The notes: generated from the letters alone by a model not told the origin. A stretch of 64,000 nucleotides of DNA from an uncultured Myxococcales bacterium (GCA_903857665.1 CAIOFV010000061.1:1-64000), one strand, 5' to 3'. Positions 1 to 8,770 are shown, numbered from the stretch's first letter. Made by a program: numbers and translations.

Positions 1-19
1 AAAAAAAAAAAAAAAAAAA
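1..19. other. Poly-A run at window edge
   Basis: Nineteen consecutive A residues open the window, in a genome whose neighbouring sequence is about 70% GC. This looks like an assembly or contig-end artefact rather than a biological tract. Confidence 0.7.
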
Positions 20-465
20 GCCCCGAAGAGCTAAGGATGGACCCTGGGAAGGATCTCTCCGGCTCCTGCAGCTCCCGAGCGGCCGCCCGCATCGCGCGCC
101 GCTGCCCCTCCGCGCTCCCCATCGAACCTGCCGGCGCCCGGCCATCGCCCACCTCCCGTTCACGGCCTACCGCCGTGCCGGATCGGTATAGCGTCCGCCC
201 TCCGTTCCCGCAAGGTGCTCCTGCGGACGAACCCGGCCCGCCACCCGATTGCGATCGCGACGCTGCAGGGCGGGACCGGCCACCACTCCACGAAGACTGC
301 GCCCATCCCGCCCAGTCCGCGGTGCGCGGTGCAGCAAGAGCCCCGGGACCCGGTGGTCGAAAGGGCGAATGGCTTCCACGCCCCGAACCGGAGGGATCCC
401 TTGCGCCGCCTTGACTCCGGGACCCCCGATCCCCGATGCTTTCGCCCGTCGCCAGGAGAAGAAGA
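20..465. other. Gene-free stretch upstream of GH16 gene
   Basis: No convincing gene on either strand: the open frames here lack a ribosome-binding site and any recognisable protein family. The only signal seen is a weak promoter candidate at its right edge (411-440). Confidence 0.5.
411..440 (+). promoter_or_regulatory. Weak promoter candidate for the GH16 gene
   Basis: TTGACT (411-416) and GATGCT (435-440) are separated by 18 bp. The -35 is good, the -10 poor. It overlaps the alternative ATG at 436, which favours translation from 466. Confidence 0.3.
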
Positions 466-1383
466 ATGCGCTGGTTCGTGCTCCTGCTGCCCCTCGTCGT
501 GGCTTCCTGCAACTGGAACGCGGACTCGGCCCTCGGCTCCGACACGGCGTCGCCGGATGTGGCCCCCGGGACCGATGTCGGCCCCGATGTCGGCCCCGAC
601 GCCGTGGACCCCCGAGCCATCCCGGCGGACCAGGCCTTCCTGCCCGAGCCGCTGGCCGGCAAGAAATGGGTCCTGACCTTCCACGACGAGTTCGACGGGA
701 CCACCTTCGACCTGACGAAGTGGACCCTGTACGGCGGGACGATGGACAGCCCACAGCCCCGCCGCGACGGCTACTGGGTCCAGGAGGCGGTCACCCTCGA
801 CGGCCAGGGCCACGCGGCTATCACGGCCTTCGAGAAGGACGGGAAGTACTACGACGGCGGCTTCGGGACCGACGGCAGGTTCAACCAGGCCTTCGGCTAC
901 TGGGAGGTCCGGGCAATCCTCCAGAAGGACGAGGGCCACTGGTTCGGATGGTGGCTGATGCCTTTCGGCTCCAGCCAGCACGTCCAGGGGGGTACCGACG
1001 GCGCGGAGATCGACATCGCCGAGACGCCCTACGGCAAGCTCGCGCCCTCGCAGATCCAGTCGGCGGTCCACTGGGACATGGGCGAGGCCGACGACGCGCA
1101 GTGCCGCGGCGTCAACCTCGGGACTCTGCCGCCGCCCGCCGATCAGAAGGCCTTCCACACCCTGGCGGTGTGGTGGCGGTCCGACATGTACATCTTCTAC
1201 CTCGACGGCGTGGAGACCTGGCGCACCACGATCGGGGGCGTCAGCCAGGTCCCCGAGTACCCGATCCTGACCGACGAGATCTCCGACTCCACCTGGGTCA
1301 TGACCGACACGATCGAGAACGCCAAGCTGCCCGACGGGACGCTCATCGACTACGTCCGCGTCTTCGCCCTCGAGGACAAGTAG
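466..1383 (+). CDS. Secreted GH16 glycoside hydrolase lipoprotein
   Basis: Predicted 305-residue glycoside hydrolase of family 16 (laminarinase/lichenase/agarase fold), exported and lipid-anchored. A signal peptide ends in LVVASC (Cys15), then an Asp/Pro-rich tether runs to about residue 40, then a single jelly-roll catalytic domain. The GH16 active-site signature E-x-D-x-x-E is present as EIDIAE; from family knowledge its first Glu is the nucleophile and its last the acid/base. No carbohydrate-binding module is visible. An in-frame ATG lies at 436, but ATG 466 has AGGAGA six bases upstream and starts the signal peptide directly. The polysaccharide substrate cannot be told from sequence alone. 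The gene stands alone and converges with the antiporter gene. Confidence 0.85.
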   Translation: MRWFVLLLPLVVASCNWNADSALGSDTASPDVAPGTDVGPDVGPDAVDPRAIPADQAFLPEPLAGKKWVLTFHDEFDGTTFDLTKWTLYGGTMDSPQPRRDGYWVQEAVTLDGQGHAAITAFEKDGKYYDGGFGTDGRFNQAFGYWEVRAILQKDEGHWFGWWLMPFGSSQHVQGGTDGAEIDIAETPYGKLAPSQIQSAVHWDMGEADDAQCRGVNLGTLPPPADQKAFHTLAVWWRSDMYIFYLDGVETWRTTIGGVSQVPEYPILTDEISDSTWVMTDTIENAKLPDGTLIDYVRVFALEDK

Positions 1384-1479
1384 GTCCTTCCGCCCCCAGG
1401 CCCTGTCGCAGCACTCCCCGGTCGCAGCAGTGGGGTCGGGGGGTGCCGCAGGGTCAAGCCGGGCGGGCGTCGGCTGCAT

Positions 1480-2871
1480 TCAGCAGGAGGGACATCCCCC
1501 GCCGCCCACGGGCGGAACGACCTGCTCCTGGCCGCGCATCAGCCACCGGATGAGGGGGGTCGCGATGAAGGTGCTGAGAAGGGCCATGATGACCAGCTTC
1601 GTGAACATGCTCTGCGGAAGGACGCCGAGGTCGTACCCGATGTTCAGGGCCACGAGTTCCATGAGCGCCCGGGTGTTCATGCAGGTCGCGATGGTCAGCG
1701 CGCTGCGGTTGCTCTCCCGGACCGCGCGCGCCGCGACATAGACGCCTCCGAACTTGCCCGCGAACGCGATGACGCAAACCAGGACGCACTCGAACACCTG
1801 GAGGCCATCGTCCAGGGTTCCGATGTCGGTCCGCAGGCCCGTGTACAGGAAGAACGTCGGAAGAAAGAACGCGTTCACCAGCGGGGCGACCCGAGCCTTC
1901 CATTCCTCCACGAACCGCCGGTCATCGTGGACGGCCACGCCCACGACGAAGGCGCCGATGATCGCGAAGACGTTGAGGCTGCAGGTGACGACCGCGGCCG
2001 ACATCAGGACGATCAGGGTGATCCCGATGGTCGAGGGCGCAAGCCCCCCGTCGCGCTGGAAACGCGCCGCGAAGAACCGCTTCAGCAACGGTCTGACGAC
2101 CAGGAAGACCACCGCCAGGAAGACGATGATTCCACCCAGCCGCCAGGCGAGCCATTCGCCCGAGAACTGGTCGGTCGCGACCAGGGATACCACGCCCAGC
2201 AGCAGCCATCCCACCACGTCGTCGATCGCCGCCGCCGAGATCGTCAGCGCCGCCGTGGGGGTGTTCGACAGGCCCAGTTCCATGAAGATCCGGCCCAGGA
2301 TGGGGATGGCCGTGATCGACATGGCCGTGGCGAAGAACAACTGGAAGGCGAACACCGGGGGACGGGGATCGGGAAGATGGCCCCAGAACCAGGGTGCGGT
2401 CAGGAAGCCCAGAAGGAACGGCGTGACGATTCCCGCCATGCTCACGGCGACGATCCTGCGCTTGCCGGCCTGGAGGCTTGCCCCGAAATGGAATTCCTGC
2501 CCGATCTGGAACATCAGGAAGATCAGGCCGCATTGGGAGATCCCGACGAAGACCGTCGCGGTGGATGGATGGAACAACCGATGCATGAAGTCCGGGGCGA
2601 TGGCGCCCAGGAGGCTTGGCCCCAGGAGCAGCCCGGCGAGGATTTCGCCCGAAACGTCGGTCTGGCCCAGGCGTCTTGCCCCCACCACAACCACGCGGGT
2701 GGCCACCAGGACCGCGATGAGTTGGAAGAGCAGCCGCAGGACGAATTCCTCCGTGCGTCCGCCCGTAGGCGACACGGGGACCGCCTCGGTAGCGCTAGCC
2801 AGTGTACCTGCCACGCTGGACAGACCGGTGAGGAATGGAGAAAGGGCGAAAAACATGGCGGACGATATCAC
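1480..2871 (-). CDS. CPA2-type cation/proton antiporter
   Basis: A 463-residue integral membrane protein of the sodium/hydrogen exchanger superfamily (Kef/NapA-like). About 12 hydrophobic helices span the whole length. The paired acids of the transport site are visible in ISAAAIDDVVGW; in NapA-type proteins a DD pair goes with electrogenic Na+/H+ exchange. There is no C-terminal RCK/TrkA_N domain, so it is the short NapA-like form rather than full KefB/C. The C-terminus ends in a Gly/Cys-rich GGGGCPSC. A GTG start at 2871 follows AGGA closely; ATG 2856 is the alternative. It begins 29 bp after the halogenase-like gene on the same strand, so the two are probably co-transcribed. The transported ion (Na+ or K+) is not determinable. 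Confidence 0.85.
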   Translation of the reverse strand: MISSAMFFALSPFLTGLSSVAGTLASATEAVPVSPTGGRTEEFVLRLLFQLIAVLVATRVVVVGARRLGQTDVSGEILAGLLLGPSLLGAIAPDFMHRLFHPSTATVFVGISQCGLIFLMFQIGQEFHFGASLQAGKRRIVAVSMAGIVTPFLLGFLTAPWFWGHLPDPRPPVFAFQLFFATAMSITAIPILGRIFMELGLSNTPTAALTISAAAIDDVVGWLLLGVVSLVATDQFSGEWLAWRLGGIIVFLAVVFLVVRPLLKRFFAARFQRDGGLAPSTIGITLIVLMSAAVVTCSLNVFAIIGAFVVGVAVHDDRRFVEEWKARVAPLVNAFFLPTFFLYTGLRTDIGTLDDGLQVFECVLVCVIAFAGKFGGVYVAARAVRESNRSALTIATCMNTRALMELVALNIGYDLGVLPQSMFTKLVIMALLSTFIATPLIRWLMRGQEQVVPPVGGGGCPSC

Positions 2872-2900
2872 GTTTCCTGCGGATCAGGCCGCCACCCGCG

Positions 2901-4196
2901 TTATTTCTTGCGTTCCCAGGTGTGGAGATCCTGCCAGCGCTCGTGCATCCGACTGTCCTTGTCGCCGAACGACGAAACGACCGACTGGCAATACTGCTCG
3001 GACATGCCCGCCGTGAAGGCATCGCCCTTGAGGAAGGCCTTCTGCACGTGGGCCGCCGCCGCGCTGTTGTGGAGGACGTCGCCCGTGTACCAGAAGTTGA
3101 ACCCGTCCAGGGCCGCCACGATGAGGGCTTCGTACTGCGTGTTGTAGGCCTCGCTTACCTGCTCGCTCCAGCCGCCCTCGTTCAGGATCTTCGCGACCTG
3201 GATCGCCTTGTTCACGGCCAGGCCGGTTCCCACGGAATAGATCGGGTCCGCGAACGCGAACGAATCGGCGATGAGAATGTAGTCCTTGGTCGATGCCACC
3301 TTGGCCCTGCGGGCGAACATGTTGCGTACGTGCAGCCGGTTGTAGGGGGAACTGCCGTCGAAGGCACGGGGCCGCAGGACGTACTGTGGCCCGTGCGTCT
3401 TTTCGGCGAGTTCCAGCAACTGCTCCTGCGAAACCGGCGCGTGCCTCGACACCACGCCGAAACTCAGCCGGGTCGCATCGAACAGCGGGATCTGCCAGGT
3501 CCAGAGGCCCTGACTGATTTCCGTGAGGGTCGTCGTCCGGCTCGGCTTCCAGCCGTCGGTTTCTTCCCCGGCCAGAAGTTCGCCTTCCGGCACGTTGAAC
3601 CGGTAGTACTTCTTGCCGTCGTCCCGGATGGCCTGGTGGAACCGCTCGTCGTGGCGCTCCACGACGTCGAAGTAGGCCCAGGTCGAGAACGCCGGCATGA
3701 TCGTCGCGACTTCCCCGAGCAGCGTTCCCACCACCATCGCCGGCCCCGAGCAGTCGATGATCTGCTTTTCGACCTTGTACGATCCCTTGTCGGTCACGAC
3801 GACCTTCGTGGCAAAGTCGATCTCCTTGACCGTTTCCTGACTGATGGGGATGCCCCATTCATCGACCATCAGGCGTTCCAGCTCGGCCCGCTCGACGTGC
3901 ATCGCAAGGGCGGACAGGAAATCGGGCAACGGGAACGACACCACCACGTCCTGCTTGACGAACGTCGTTCCCCACTTCGGCGAGTAGGAAGGCAGTTCCC
4001 GGATCTTGGGGACCAGGTTGCGAATCACCAGATTGTGATAGTGCTCCGGGATGATGGATTCGCCGATCTTGTACTGGAAGGGGGCCGCATCGACGAGGAC
4101 CACGTTCTCGCTGGCCATGAACTTCTTCAGCGTGATTCCCGCCATTCCAGCGCCGATGATCAGATACTCAACGTTCTTCACTTCGACCTCCTTCAT
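2901..4196 (-). CDS. Flavin-dependent halogenase-like protein
   Basis: A 431-residue FAD-binding protein most like FADH2-dependent halogenases. An N-terminal Rossmann motif IIGAGMAG lies at residues 13-20. Lys74 in SPKWGTTF sits where the catalytic Lys of this family is expected (about 71-79 in characterised enzymes). LWTWQIP (232-237) exactly fits the W-x-W-x-I-P halogenase signature. A flavin-binding FADPIYSVGTG segment follows near the C-terminal third. Such enzymes chlorinate or brominate aromatic or enol carbons and need a separate flavin reductase, which is not seen nearby. No biosynthetic cluster surrounds it. The start is set by a promoter at 4273-4301; the upstream TTG at 4301 lies inside its -35. 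GC content is locally lower (about 50% around 4021-4080), suggesting transfer. A geranylgeranyl-reductase-like monooxygenase is the alternative. Confidence 0.7.
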   Translation of the reverse strand: MKEVEVKNVEYLIIGAGMAGITLKKFMASENVVLVDAAPFQYKIGESIIPEHYHNLVIRNLVPKIRELPSYSPKWGTTFVKQDVVVSFPLPDFLSALAMHVERAELERLMVDEWGIPISQETVKEIDFATKVVVTDKGSYKVEKQIIDCSGPAMVVGTLLGEVATIMPAFSTWAYFDVVERHDERFHQAIRDDGKKYYRFNVPEGELLAGEETDGWKPSRTTTLTEISQGLWTWQIPLFDATRLSFGVVSRHAPVSQEQLLELAEKTHGPQYVLRPRAFDGSSPYNRLHVRNMFARRAKVASTKDYILIADSFAFADPIYSVGTGLAVNKAIQVAKILNEGGWSEQVSEAYNTQYEALIVAALDGFNFWYTGDVLHNSAAAAHVQKAFLKGDAFTAGMSEQYCQSVVSSFGDKDSRMHERWQDLHTWERKK

Positions 4197-4272
4197 TCGC
4201 CCGGTTGATGCTGGCTTCCCAAGGTTCGTTCCACCCGCGTTGAAAACAAGTCTCTTCGGATGATCGAATGCG

Positions 4273-4301
4273 ATAAGACCAGAAGCACAAAAGCCTGTCA
4301 A
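4273..4301 (-). promoter_or_regulatory. Sigma-70-like promoter of the halogenase-antiporter unit
   Basis: On the minus strand TTGACA (4301-4296) and TCTTAT (4278-4273) are separated by 17 bp. The predicted start site near 4266 leaves a leader of about 70 bases before ATG 4196. Confidence 0.6.
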
Positions 4302-4361
4302 GGACTCCCGCGAGCCGGTGGAATGCGATGCCCGATGCCCTCCGGCAGAGGGGTGCCGACG

Positions 4362-4925
4362 CTACTTCACGGTCACTTTCTGCATCACGACGCTGGTCTT
4401 CGGACAGTCGTTGCCGTCGCGCGGTACGGCGACGATCTTCGCGACGACGTCCATCCCTTTCGTGACCTGGCCGAACAGGTTGTACTTCTTGGGCAACTGG
4501 CCCTTCAGGTTGTCGGTGCAGATGAAGAACTGGCTGCCGTTGGTGTTGGGGCCGGAGTTGGCCATCGCGACGGCGCCCTTCACGTAGTCGCCCTTGACCG
4601 GTTCGTCCGCGAACTCATGACCGGATCCGCCGCTGCCCCACTTCTTCTTTTTCAACGGGTCCTTCGTCAGCGGGTCGCCGCCCTGGATGACGAAGCCGGG
4701 CACGACGCGGTGGAACAGCGTGCCGTCGTAGAAGCCCTTCCGGGCCAGCGCGACGAAGTTCTCGACGGACTTCGGGGCATTGGCCGGGTAGAGCTCCATC
4801 TCGATGGTACCCAGCGTCGTTTCGATGGTGACGACGGGGTTGCCGGCCTTGGCGCCCTTGGACAGAACGGGCGGGCACACCGCCAGCATCGACACGGCGA
4901 TCGCGAACATGGGCAGGGTCCTCAT
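4362..4925 (-). CDS. Periplasmic cyclophilin-type peptidyl-prolyl isomerase
   Basis: A 187-residue peptidyl-prolyl cis-trans isomerase that catalyses proline isomerisation during folding of exported proteins. A signal peptide (MRTLPMFAIAVSMLAVCPP) is followed by one complete cyclophilin domain. Visible core motifs are FHRVVPGFVIQGGDP, MANSGPNTNGSQFFI and YNLFGQV, which include the catalytic Arg and the Gln/Phe pocket residues. AGGAG lies seven bases before ATG 4925. ATTGTA at 4976-4981, read on the minus strand as TACAAT, is a plausible -10 without a good -35. It lies upstream of the halogenase gene on the same strand, but that gene has its own promoter, so the two are probably separate units. 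Confidence 0.92.
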   Translation of the reverse strand: MRTLPMFAIAVSMLAVCPPVLSKGAKAGNPVVTIETTLGTIEMELYPANAPKSVENFVALARKGFYDGTLFHRVVPGFVIQGGDPLTKDPLKKKKWGSGGSGHEFADEPVKGDYVKGAVAMANSGPNTNGSQFFICTDNLKGQLPKKYNLFGQVTKGMDVVAKIVAVPRDGNDCPKTSVVMQKVTVK

Positions 4926-5060
4926 GGACGACTCCTACGTGGGGCCCGGGGCCCGTCCCCGGACGTGATGAGGCGATTGTAGCGCGCCTTCCGGAAGCCG
5001 GGGTCGCCCGGTTGGCCGGAGGCCGGAGCACGCGCTCCTGACCAGGGCGCTGCCGAAGGT

Positions 5061-6341
5061 TCACCCTCCTTCGGCGTCGGCCGGCACGACACCGAAGCCC
5101 TCGGCGCCATGCAATGCCACGTAGGCGCGCCAGACGCCGATGCACCGATCGTCCCAGCGGCACTGGCGGCAGGACGACCATTTCATGCGCTCGTAGGGCA
5201 CGACGGCACCGGCGGCCGCCCGCGTGGATGTCCAGAAGAAGCGCGCGTGGCCGGGCAGCACGCAGGGTGGCAGGCCGCAGGTGTCGGGCACCATCGCCTG
5301 CAGCCCCAGGGCCTCGGCGCGCTCGAGGGCACGGCCCAGCGCGGGCGCCACGTCGGGGATTCGCGGCCACAGGTGCCGGTTGGCCTCCATGCGACCGTGG
5401 GGGGTGGCGAACGAGAACATCACTTCCATCTTGCGCAGGTGATTGGGGTATGTCGCAGCCAGGAAGCCGGGGAAGGCGTCGATCTCGTCGGCGTTCAGGG
5501 TGGTGACGACGAAGTTCACGCGGACGTAGATGCCGCGGGCCAGCGCGATGCGGATGGCGTCCAGCTTCCGATCGAGCCGCGCGCCCGGCACCCCCACCAG
5601 GGCCGCCAGGCGTTCGGGGTGCTGCGTGTGCAGGCTGACCAGCAGCACGTCGGGCAGGTCGGGGCGGCCGTCGGGGCCCACGTAGGCGTCCCACGCGCCC
5701 GGGTCATCCAGAAGCACCGCGTTGGTCTGCACGTCCGCCTTCAGCCCCAGTTCGTGGATGCGCCGGATCCAGCGCGGCAGCTCGGGCCGCAGCGTCGGCT
5801 CGCCGCCGGTCAGCGTCACCACGTTCACGCCCATGCCCGGCGCCCGCTCGATCAGCGACTCGACCTCGGCGGACGACTCGGCCACGTTGATCGCGGAGTC
5901 GCCGGTGCCGCAGAACGGGCAGAGTTCGTTGCAGCGAAGCGTCACGCGCACCTCGAGCGACTCGCCGGTGGCTGCCACGCCCCTGGGCACCTCGAAATAG
6001 CGCGCCAGGTGATGGTCGATACCCCGCGCCTCCCAGTGGCGCAGGATTTCGGCCATCGCGAGAATGAGCTGCAGCGCCTGCGGATCCGGCGGCTCGCCCA
6101 GATGCCCCAGGCGGTGATGCGCGGTCTGGGCGAACGAACGCTCGGCATCCTCCAGCCGGCAGACCCATACGATGAACGACAGGCCCGCCTTCCGCCAGAC
6201 CAGCTCGATTCGGCCGCACAGTCGCACGTCCTCCAGTTCGTACCCGAGCACGAGGGGCCCGCGTCGGAACAACGGCGCGAGCAGCGCGCGCAGTTCCGGA
6301 TCGAGCGGCTGGAGTACCGGCGGCAGGGCGGGCGCGGACAT
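5061..6341 (-). CDS. Radical SAM protein with C-terminal Cys-rich extension
   Basis: A 426-residue radical S-adenosylmethionine enzyme. The cluster-binding C-x3-C-x2-C motif is RCNELCPFC (Cys137, 141, 144), followed by the SAM-binding LTGGEPTLRPEL. An unusual N-terminal domain of about 130 residues precedes the barrel. The C-terminus carries five further cysteines (CGLPPC and CRQCRWDDRC), reminiscent of SPASM/twitch auxiliary Fe-S clusters. The substrate is unknown; no RiPP precursor is recognisable next door. ATG 6341 has GGAGG seven bases upstream and a well-formed promoter at 6370-6398. Its neighbours upstream are a secreted hydrolase and a methyltransferase on the same strand, but the separate promoter argues against strict co-transcription. 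Confidence 0.85.
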   Translation of the reverse strand: MSAPALPPVLQPLDPELRALLAPLFRRGPLVLGYELEDVRLCGRIELVWRKAGLSFIVWVCRLEDAERSFAQTAHHRLGHLGEPPDPQALQLILAMAEILRHWEARGIDHHLARYFEVPRGVAATGESLEVRVTLRCNELCPFCGTGDSAINVAESSAEVESLIERAPGMGVNVVTLTGGEPTLRPELPRWIRRIHELGLKADVQTNAVLLDDPGAWDAYVGPDGRPDLPDVLLVSLHTQHPERLAALVGVPGARLDRKLDAIRIALARGIYVRVNFVVTTLNADEIDAFPGFLAATYPNHLRKMEVMFSFATPHGRMEANRHLWPRIPDVAPALGRALERAEALGLQAMVPDTCGLPPCVLPGHARFFWTSTRAAAGAVVPYERMKWSSCRQCRWDDRCIGVWRAYVALHGAEGFGVVPADAEGG

Positions 6342-6369
6342 CGTCGGTCCTCCCACGGATCGCATCGCA

Positions 6370-6398
6370 TCTATACCGGACCGGCCCGTGCGCGGCAA
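6370..6398 (-). promoter_or_regulatory. Sigma-70-like promoter of the radical SAM gene
   Basis: On the minus strand TTGCCG (6398-6393) and TATAGA (6375-6370) have a 17-bp spacer and lie about 30 bp before the start codon. Confidence 0.5.
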
Positions 6399-6426
6399 CC
6401 CGCAGCCTTCCCGGCAAGGCACAGCC

Positions 6427-7896
6427 TCACGGTTGGCTCTTGAACACGACCTCGTCCGGCAGCCCCGGATCAACGAGCCAGGTGGCGAACGGCTGGGGCA
6501 GCCCGAAGATCCGTTGCAGGAACGCCAGCGAGAAGCTCTGCACCAGTTCGAACTGCCGGTTCCGGGCCAGGATGCCCGGGTCGCTTCCGTTCGGCGTTCC
6601 GTCCCACAGTTTGTCGTCGGTGAACTGGCTGTGGTTGCCGCCCTGCAGGTTGGCCAGGTACTTCGGGGCCTGCAACTGGTCGTACACCCCATCGAACGTC
6701 GATGCGCTGGACTGCCCGTCCTGGCTGCCTCCAATCACGAGGCCCGGCACAGGGAACAGGCTCTGTCCGTAGGGGCTGGTGGTCGTGTACACCGGCCCCA
6801 GGAACACGACGGCCTGGACCGGCGCTGAGGTGGAAAGGAGCTGCAGCGTGCGCTCGGCGCCCATGGAATGGCAGAACACGACGGCACTGCCGCCCGCGCC
6901 CCTCCCGGCCAGTTCCGGCAGCCAGTCCTGGGGCGAATTCAGGCCCTTGTCGATGATCTGCTGGTGATCCCAGTTGGCGACGCTGCCGGGGATGGCAGCC
7001 AGGAAGCCCCAGCTGGCCAGGTGGCGGCCCAGGTATTCGTATTCGAGGCTGGCGCAGCCATCCCCGTGCAGGATCAGCACGAACGGGAACGTCCCGCTGG
7101 CGGGAGGCCGGCGCATCCCGCCGCACGTGGCGGGATAGAACACGCGCAGGCCCGACGAGTTCACGCTGGCATCCACGAAGCCCACCGCATAGGGGCCGGC
7201 GACGGCGGCTTCCGCGCCCGGGACCCCGGTGGCCGGCGGATCGTCGGGCTGGCAGGGCTGCACGGTCCTGTAGGCGGTCGATGTATCGATCGGCGCCTGG
7301 TACTGCGCGGAACCGCCAAGCCCGCTGACGGTCAGCACGCCCGAAGCGCCGGCGGGGCGAGGGATGACCAGCCGGTTCTCGTCGATGTCCATCGACAGGG
7401 CCCCGACCGAGACGGCGCCGATCTTCACCGTGGTGCTGAACTGCAGGAAGCCCGCGCCATCGACCACCAGGAAGTCGCCCGGAGCCCCCTGGACAGGATA
7501 CACGCTGAGGATCGCAGGCCTGGTTCCCCATCCCGGGGCGCGGTCCTCGCACCCGCCGCTGGAAAGGTTGCAGGTGGCGTCGTTGCCGCAGGCGGACGAG
7601 CGCCGGCAGGGCGGGATCGAGGGCCCGACCTCGCCCTTCGCGTCATCGACGTCGTCGTTCGCATCCGGGGCCCCTCCCGGGTCCGAGGCGGTCCCATCGG
7701 CCCCCGGGCCCAGGTCCGTCGCGGCATCGAAGCCCCGATCCTCCCGGGGAAGGTCGCCCGGCTCGTCGCCAGGGTCGGCCCGGTCCACCATCGGCACGTC
7801 CCGCGACCACCCGTCCGCGACGACGTCGCCCGCGCTCGAGCCCGAACCGCACCCGAGCGCCACCACGCCGAACACCATCACCAGGCGACGAGACAT
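6427..7896 (-). CDS. Secreted alpha/beta-hydrolase lipoprotein (PETase/chlorophyllase-like)
   Basis: A 489-residue exported hydrolase. A signal peptide ends in ALGC, followed by a long Asp/Pro-rich tether (to about residue 95), a small Cys-rich patch, an IPT/TIG-like beta-sandwich, and a C-terminal alpha/beta-hydrolase domain. The nucleophile elbow reads CHSMG, with Cys replacing the first Gly of G-x-S-x-G. Acid and base candidates are in GGSQDGQ and GGNHSQF. The HGDGCAS segment may form the oxyanion hole. The domain resembles the dienelactone hydrolase/chlorophyllase/PET-hydrolase branch, so an ester substrate is likely but not identifiable. The start at 7896 has GGAGG eight bases upstream. 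It lies 46 bp downstream of the methyltransferase gene on the same strand and may share its transcript. Confidence 0.75.
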   Translation of the reverse strand: MSRRLVMVFGVVALGCGSGSSAGDVVADGWSRDVPMVDRADPGDEPGDLPREDRGFDAATDLGPGADGTASDPGGAPDANDDVDDAKGEVGPSIPPCRRSSACGNDATCNLSSGGCEDRAPGWGTRPAILSVYPVQGAPGDFLVVDGAGFLQFSTTVKIGAVSVGALSMDIDENRLVIPRPAGASGVLTVSGLGGSAQYQAPIDTSTAYRTVQPCQPDDPPATGVPGAEAAVAGPYAVGFVDASVNSSGLRVFYPATCGGMRRPPASGTFPFVLILHGDGCASLEYEYLGRHLASWGFLAAIPGSVANWDHQQIIDKGLNSPQDWLPELAGRGAGGSAVVFCHSMGAERTLQLLSTSAPVQAVVFLGPVYTTTSPYGQSLFPVPGLVIGGSQDGQSSASTFDGVYDQLQAPKYLANLQGGNHSQFTDDKLWDGTPNGSDPGILARNRQFELVQSFSLAFLQRIFGLPQPFATWLVDPGLPDEVVFKSQP

Positions 7897-7942
7897 CGGC
7901 GCAACCTCCGCAAGAGAATCGTCGGCGGCCATGCCGGCGCGC

Positions 7943-8755
7943 TCAAGGCGTCGTCCCGGCGATCTGGGCCAGCCTGGGCACGGCATAGAACGCCGCTTCG
8001 TCCACCACCAGTCCCTCCAGTTCCCGCACCAGGGCCAGCGCGGCCTCCTCGCTGACGATCCCGGCCTTGCGCGCGGCTGCCAGGCCCTCCTTCAGCCCGC
8101 CGAGGACCAGCGCCTTCGCCACACCGACGGGCAGGATGGGCTGGACGAACCGCGCGACCGCCGGGGCCAGCCCGGACCGGATGAAGATCGAGTACAGCCG
8201 ATCACCGATGTCCAGGTCCAGGCCGGCCGCCGCGCCAAGACGCAGGAACCCGTCGTTCACCCGGTGGAAGGCGTCGATCCGGGGCACCGTGAGCAGCGAG
8301 CGGGTGGCGGGTTCTTCGCAGGCCAGCACGCCCCCCGGGACCAGGGACCGGCACATCCGGTCGATCGTGGCATCCGGCGCCCGAAGGTGCATCAGCAGGA
8401 ATCGGCAGCAGGCGACGTCGAAACCGCGCTGTGGGAGGTCCAGGCCCTCCGCGGGGGAACAGACGAACGTCACGTTCCGGCATCCCGCCTCGGCGCACCG
8501 GGCCTGCGCGAACTCGATCTGCCGAGGGCTGGCATCCACGGCCACCACCCGGCCCTCGCATCCGACCGTTTCCGCGAGGAACCGGGTCATGTTCCCGGTT
8601 CCGCACCCGACTTCCAGCACCGACAGGCCCGGCCGCAGCCCGGCATCCAGCAGGAACCGGCGGCTGCAGGGCCCGAAGATGTCGTTGACGAGGTCCAACC
8701 GGGCAGCGCCTTCGGTGCCTACCTTCAGCAGGTACTCGTCCACGGACAACTCCAT
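7943..8755 (-). CDS. Class I SAM-dependent methyltransferase
   Basis: A 270-residue methyltransferase with a Rossmann fold. Motif I is VLEVGCGTGNM, the acidic loop is VVAVDASPRQI, and motif IV is in FDVACCRFLLMHL. The closest general type is the Methyltransf_25/UbiE-like group acting on small molecules; the substrate is unknown. A C-terminal region of about 90 residues is helical and may cap the active site. The start at ATG 8755 lies only about 9 bases after the predicted transcription start of the promoter at 8771-8799 and has no strong ribosome-binding site, so it may be translated from a very short leader. It is divergent from the hybrid histidine kinase and upstream of the secreted hydrolase. 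Confidence 0.85.
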   Translation of the reverse strand: MELSVDEYLLKVGTEGAARLDLVNDIFGPCSRRFLLDAGLRPGLSVLEVGCGTGNMTRFLAETVGCEGRVVAVDASPRQIEFAQARCAEAGCRNVTFVCSPAEGLDLPQRGFDVACCRFLLMHLRAPDATIDRMCRSLVPGGVLACEEPATRSLLTVPRIDAFHRVNDGFLRLGAAAGLDLDIGDRLYSIFIRSGLAPAVARFVQPILPVGVAKALVLGGLKEGLAAARKAGIVSEEAALALVRELEGLVVDEAAFYAVPRLAQIAGTTP

Positions 8756-8770
8756 CCACGGGAGAGGCCC

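Noticed and set aside
4299-4301. TTG 4301 as start of the halogenase-like gene
   Set aside because: It lies inside the -35 hexamer of the gene's own promoter, and the extra 35 residues have no counterpart in the flavin-binding fold.
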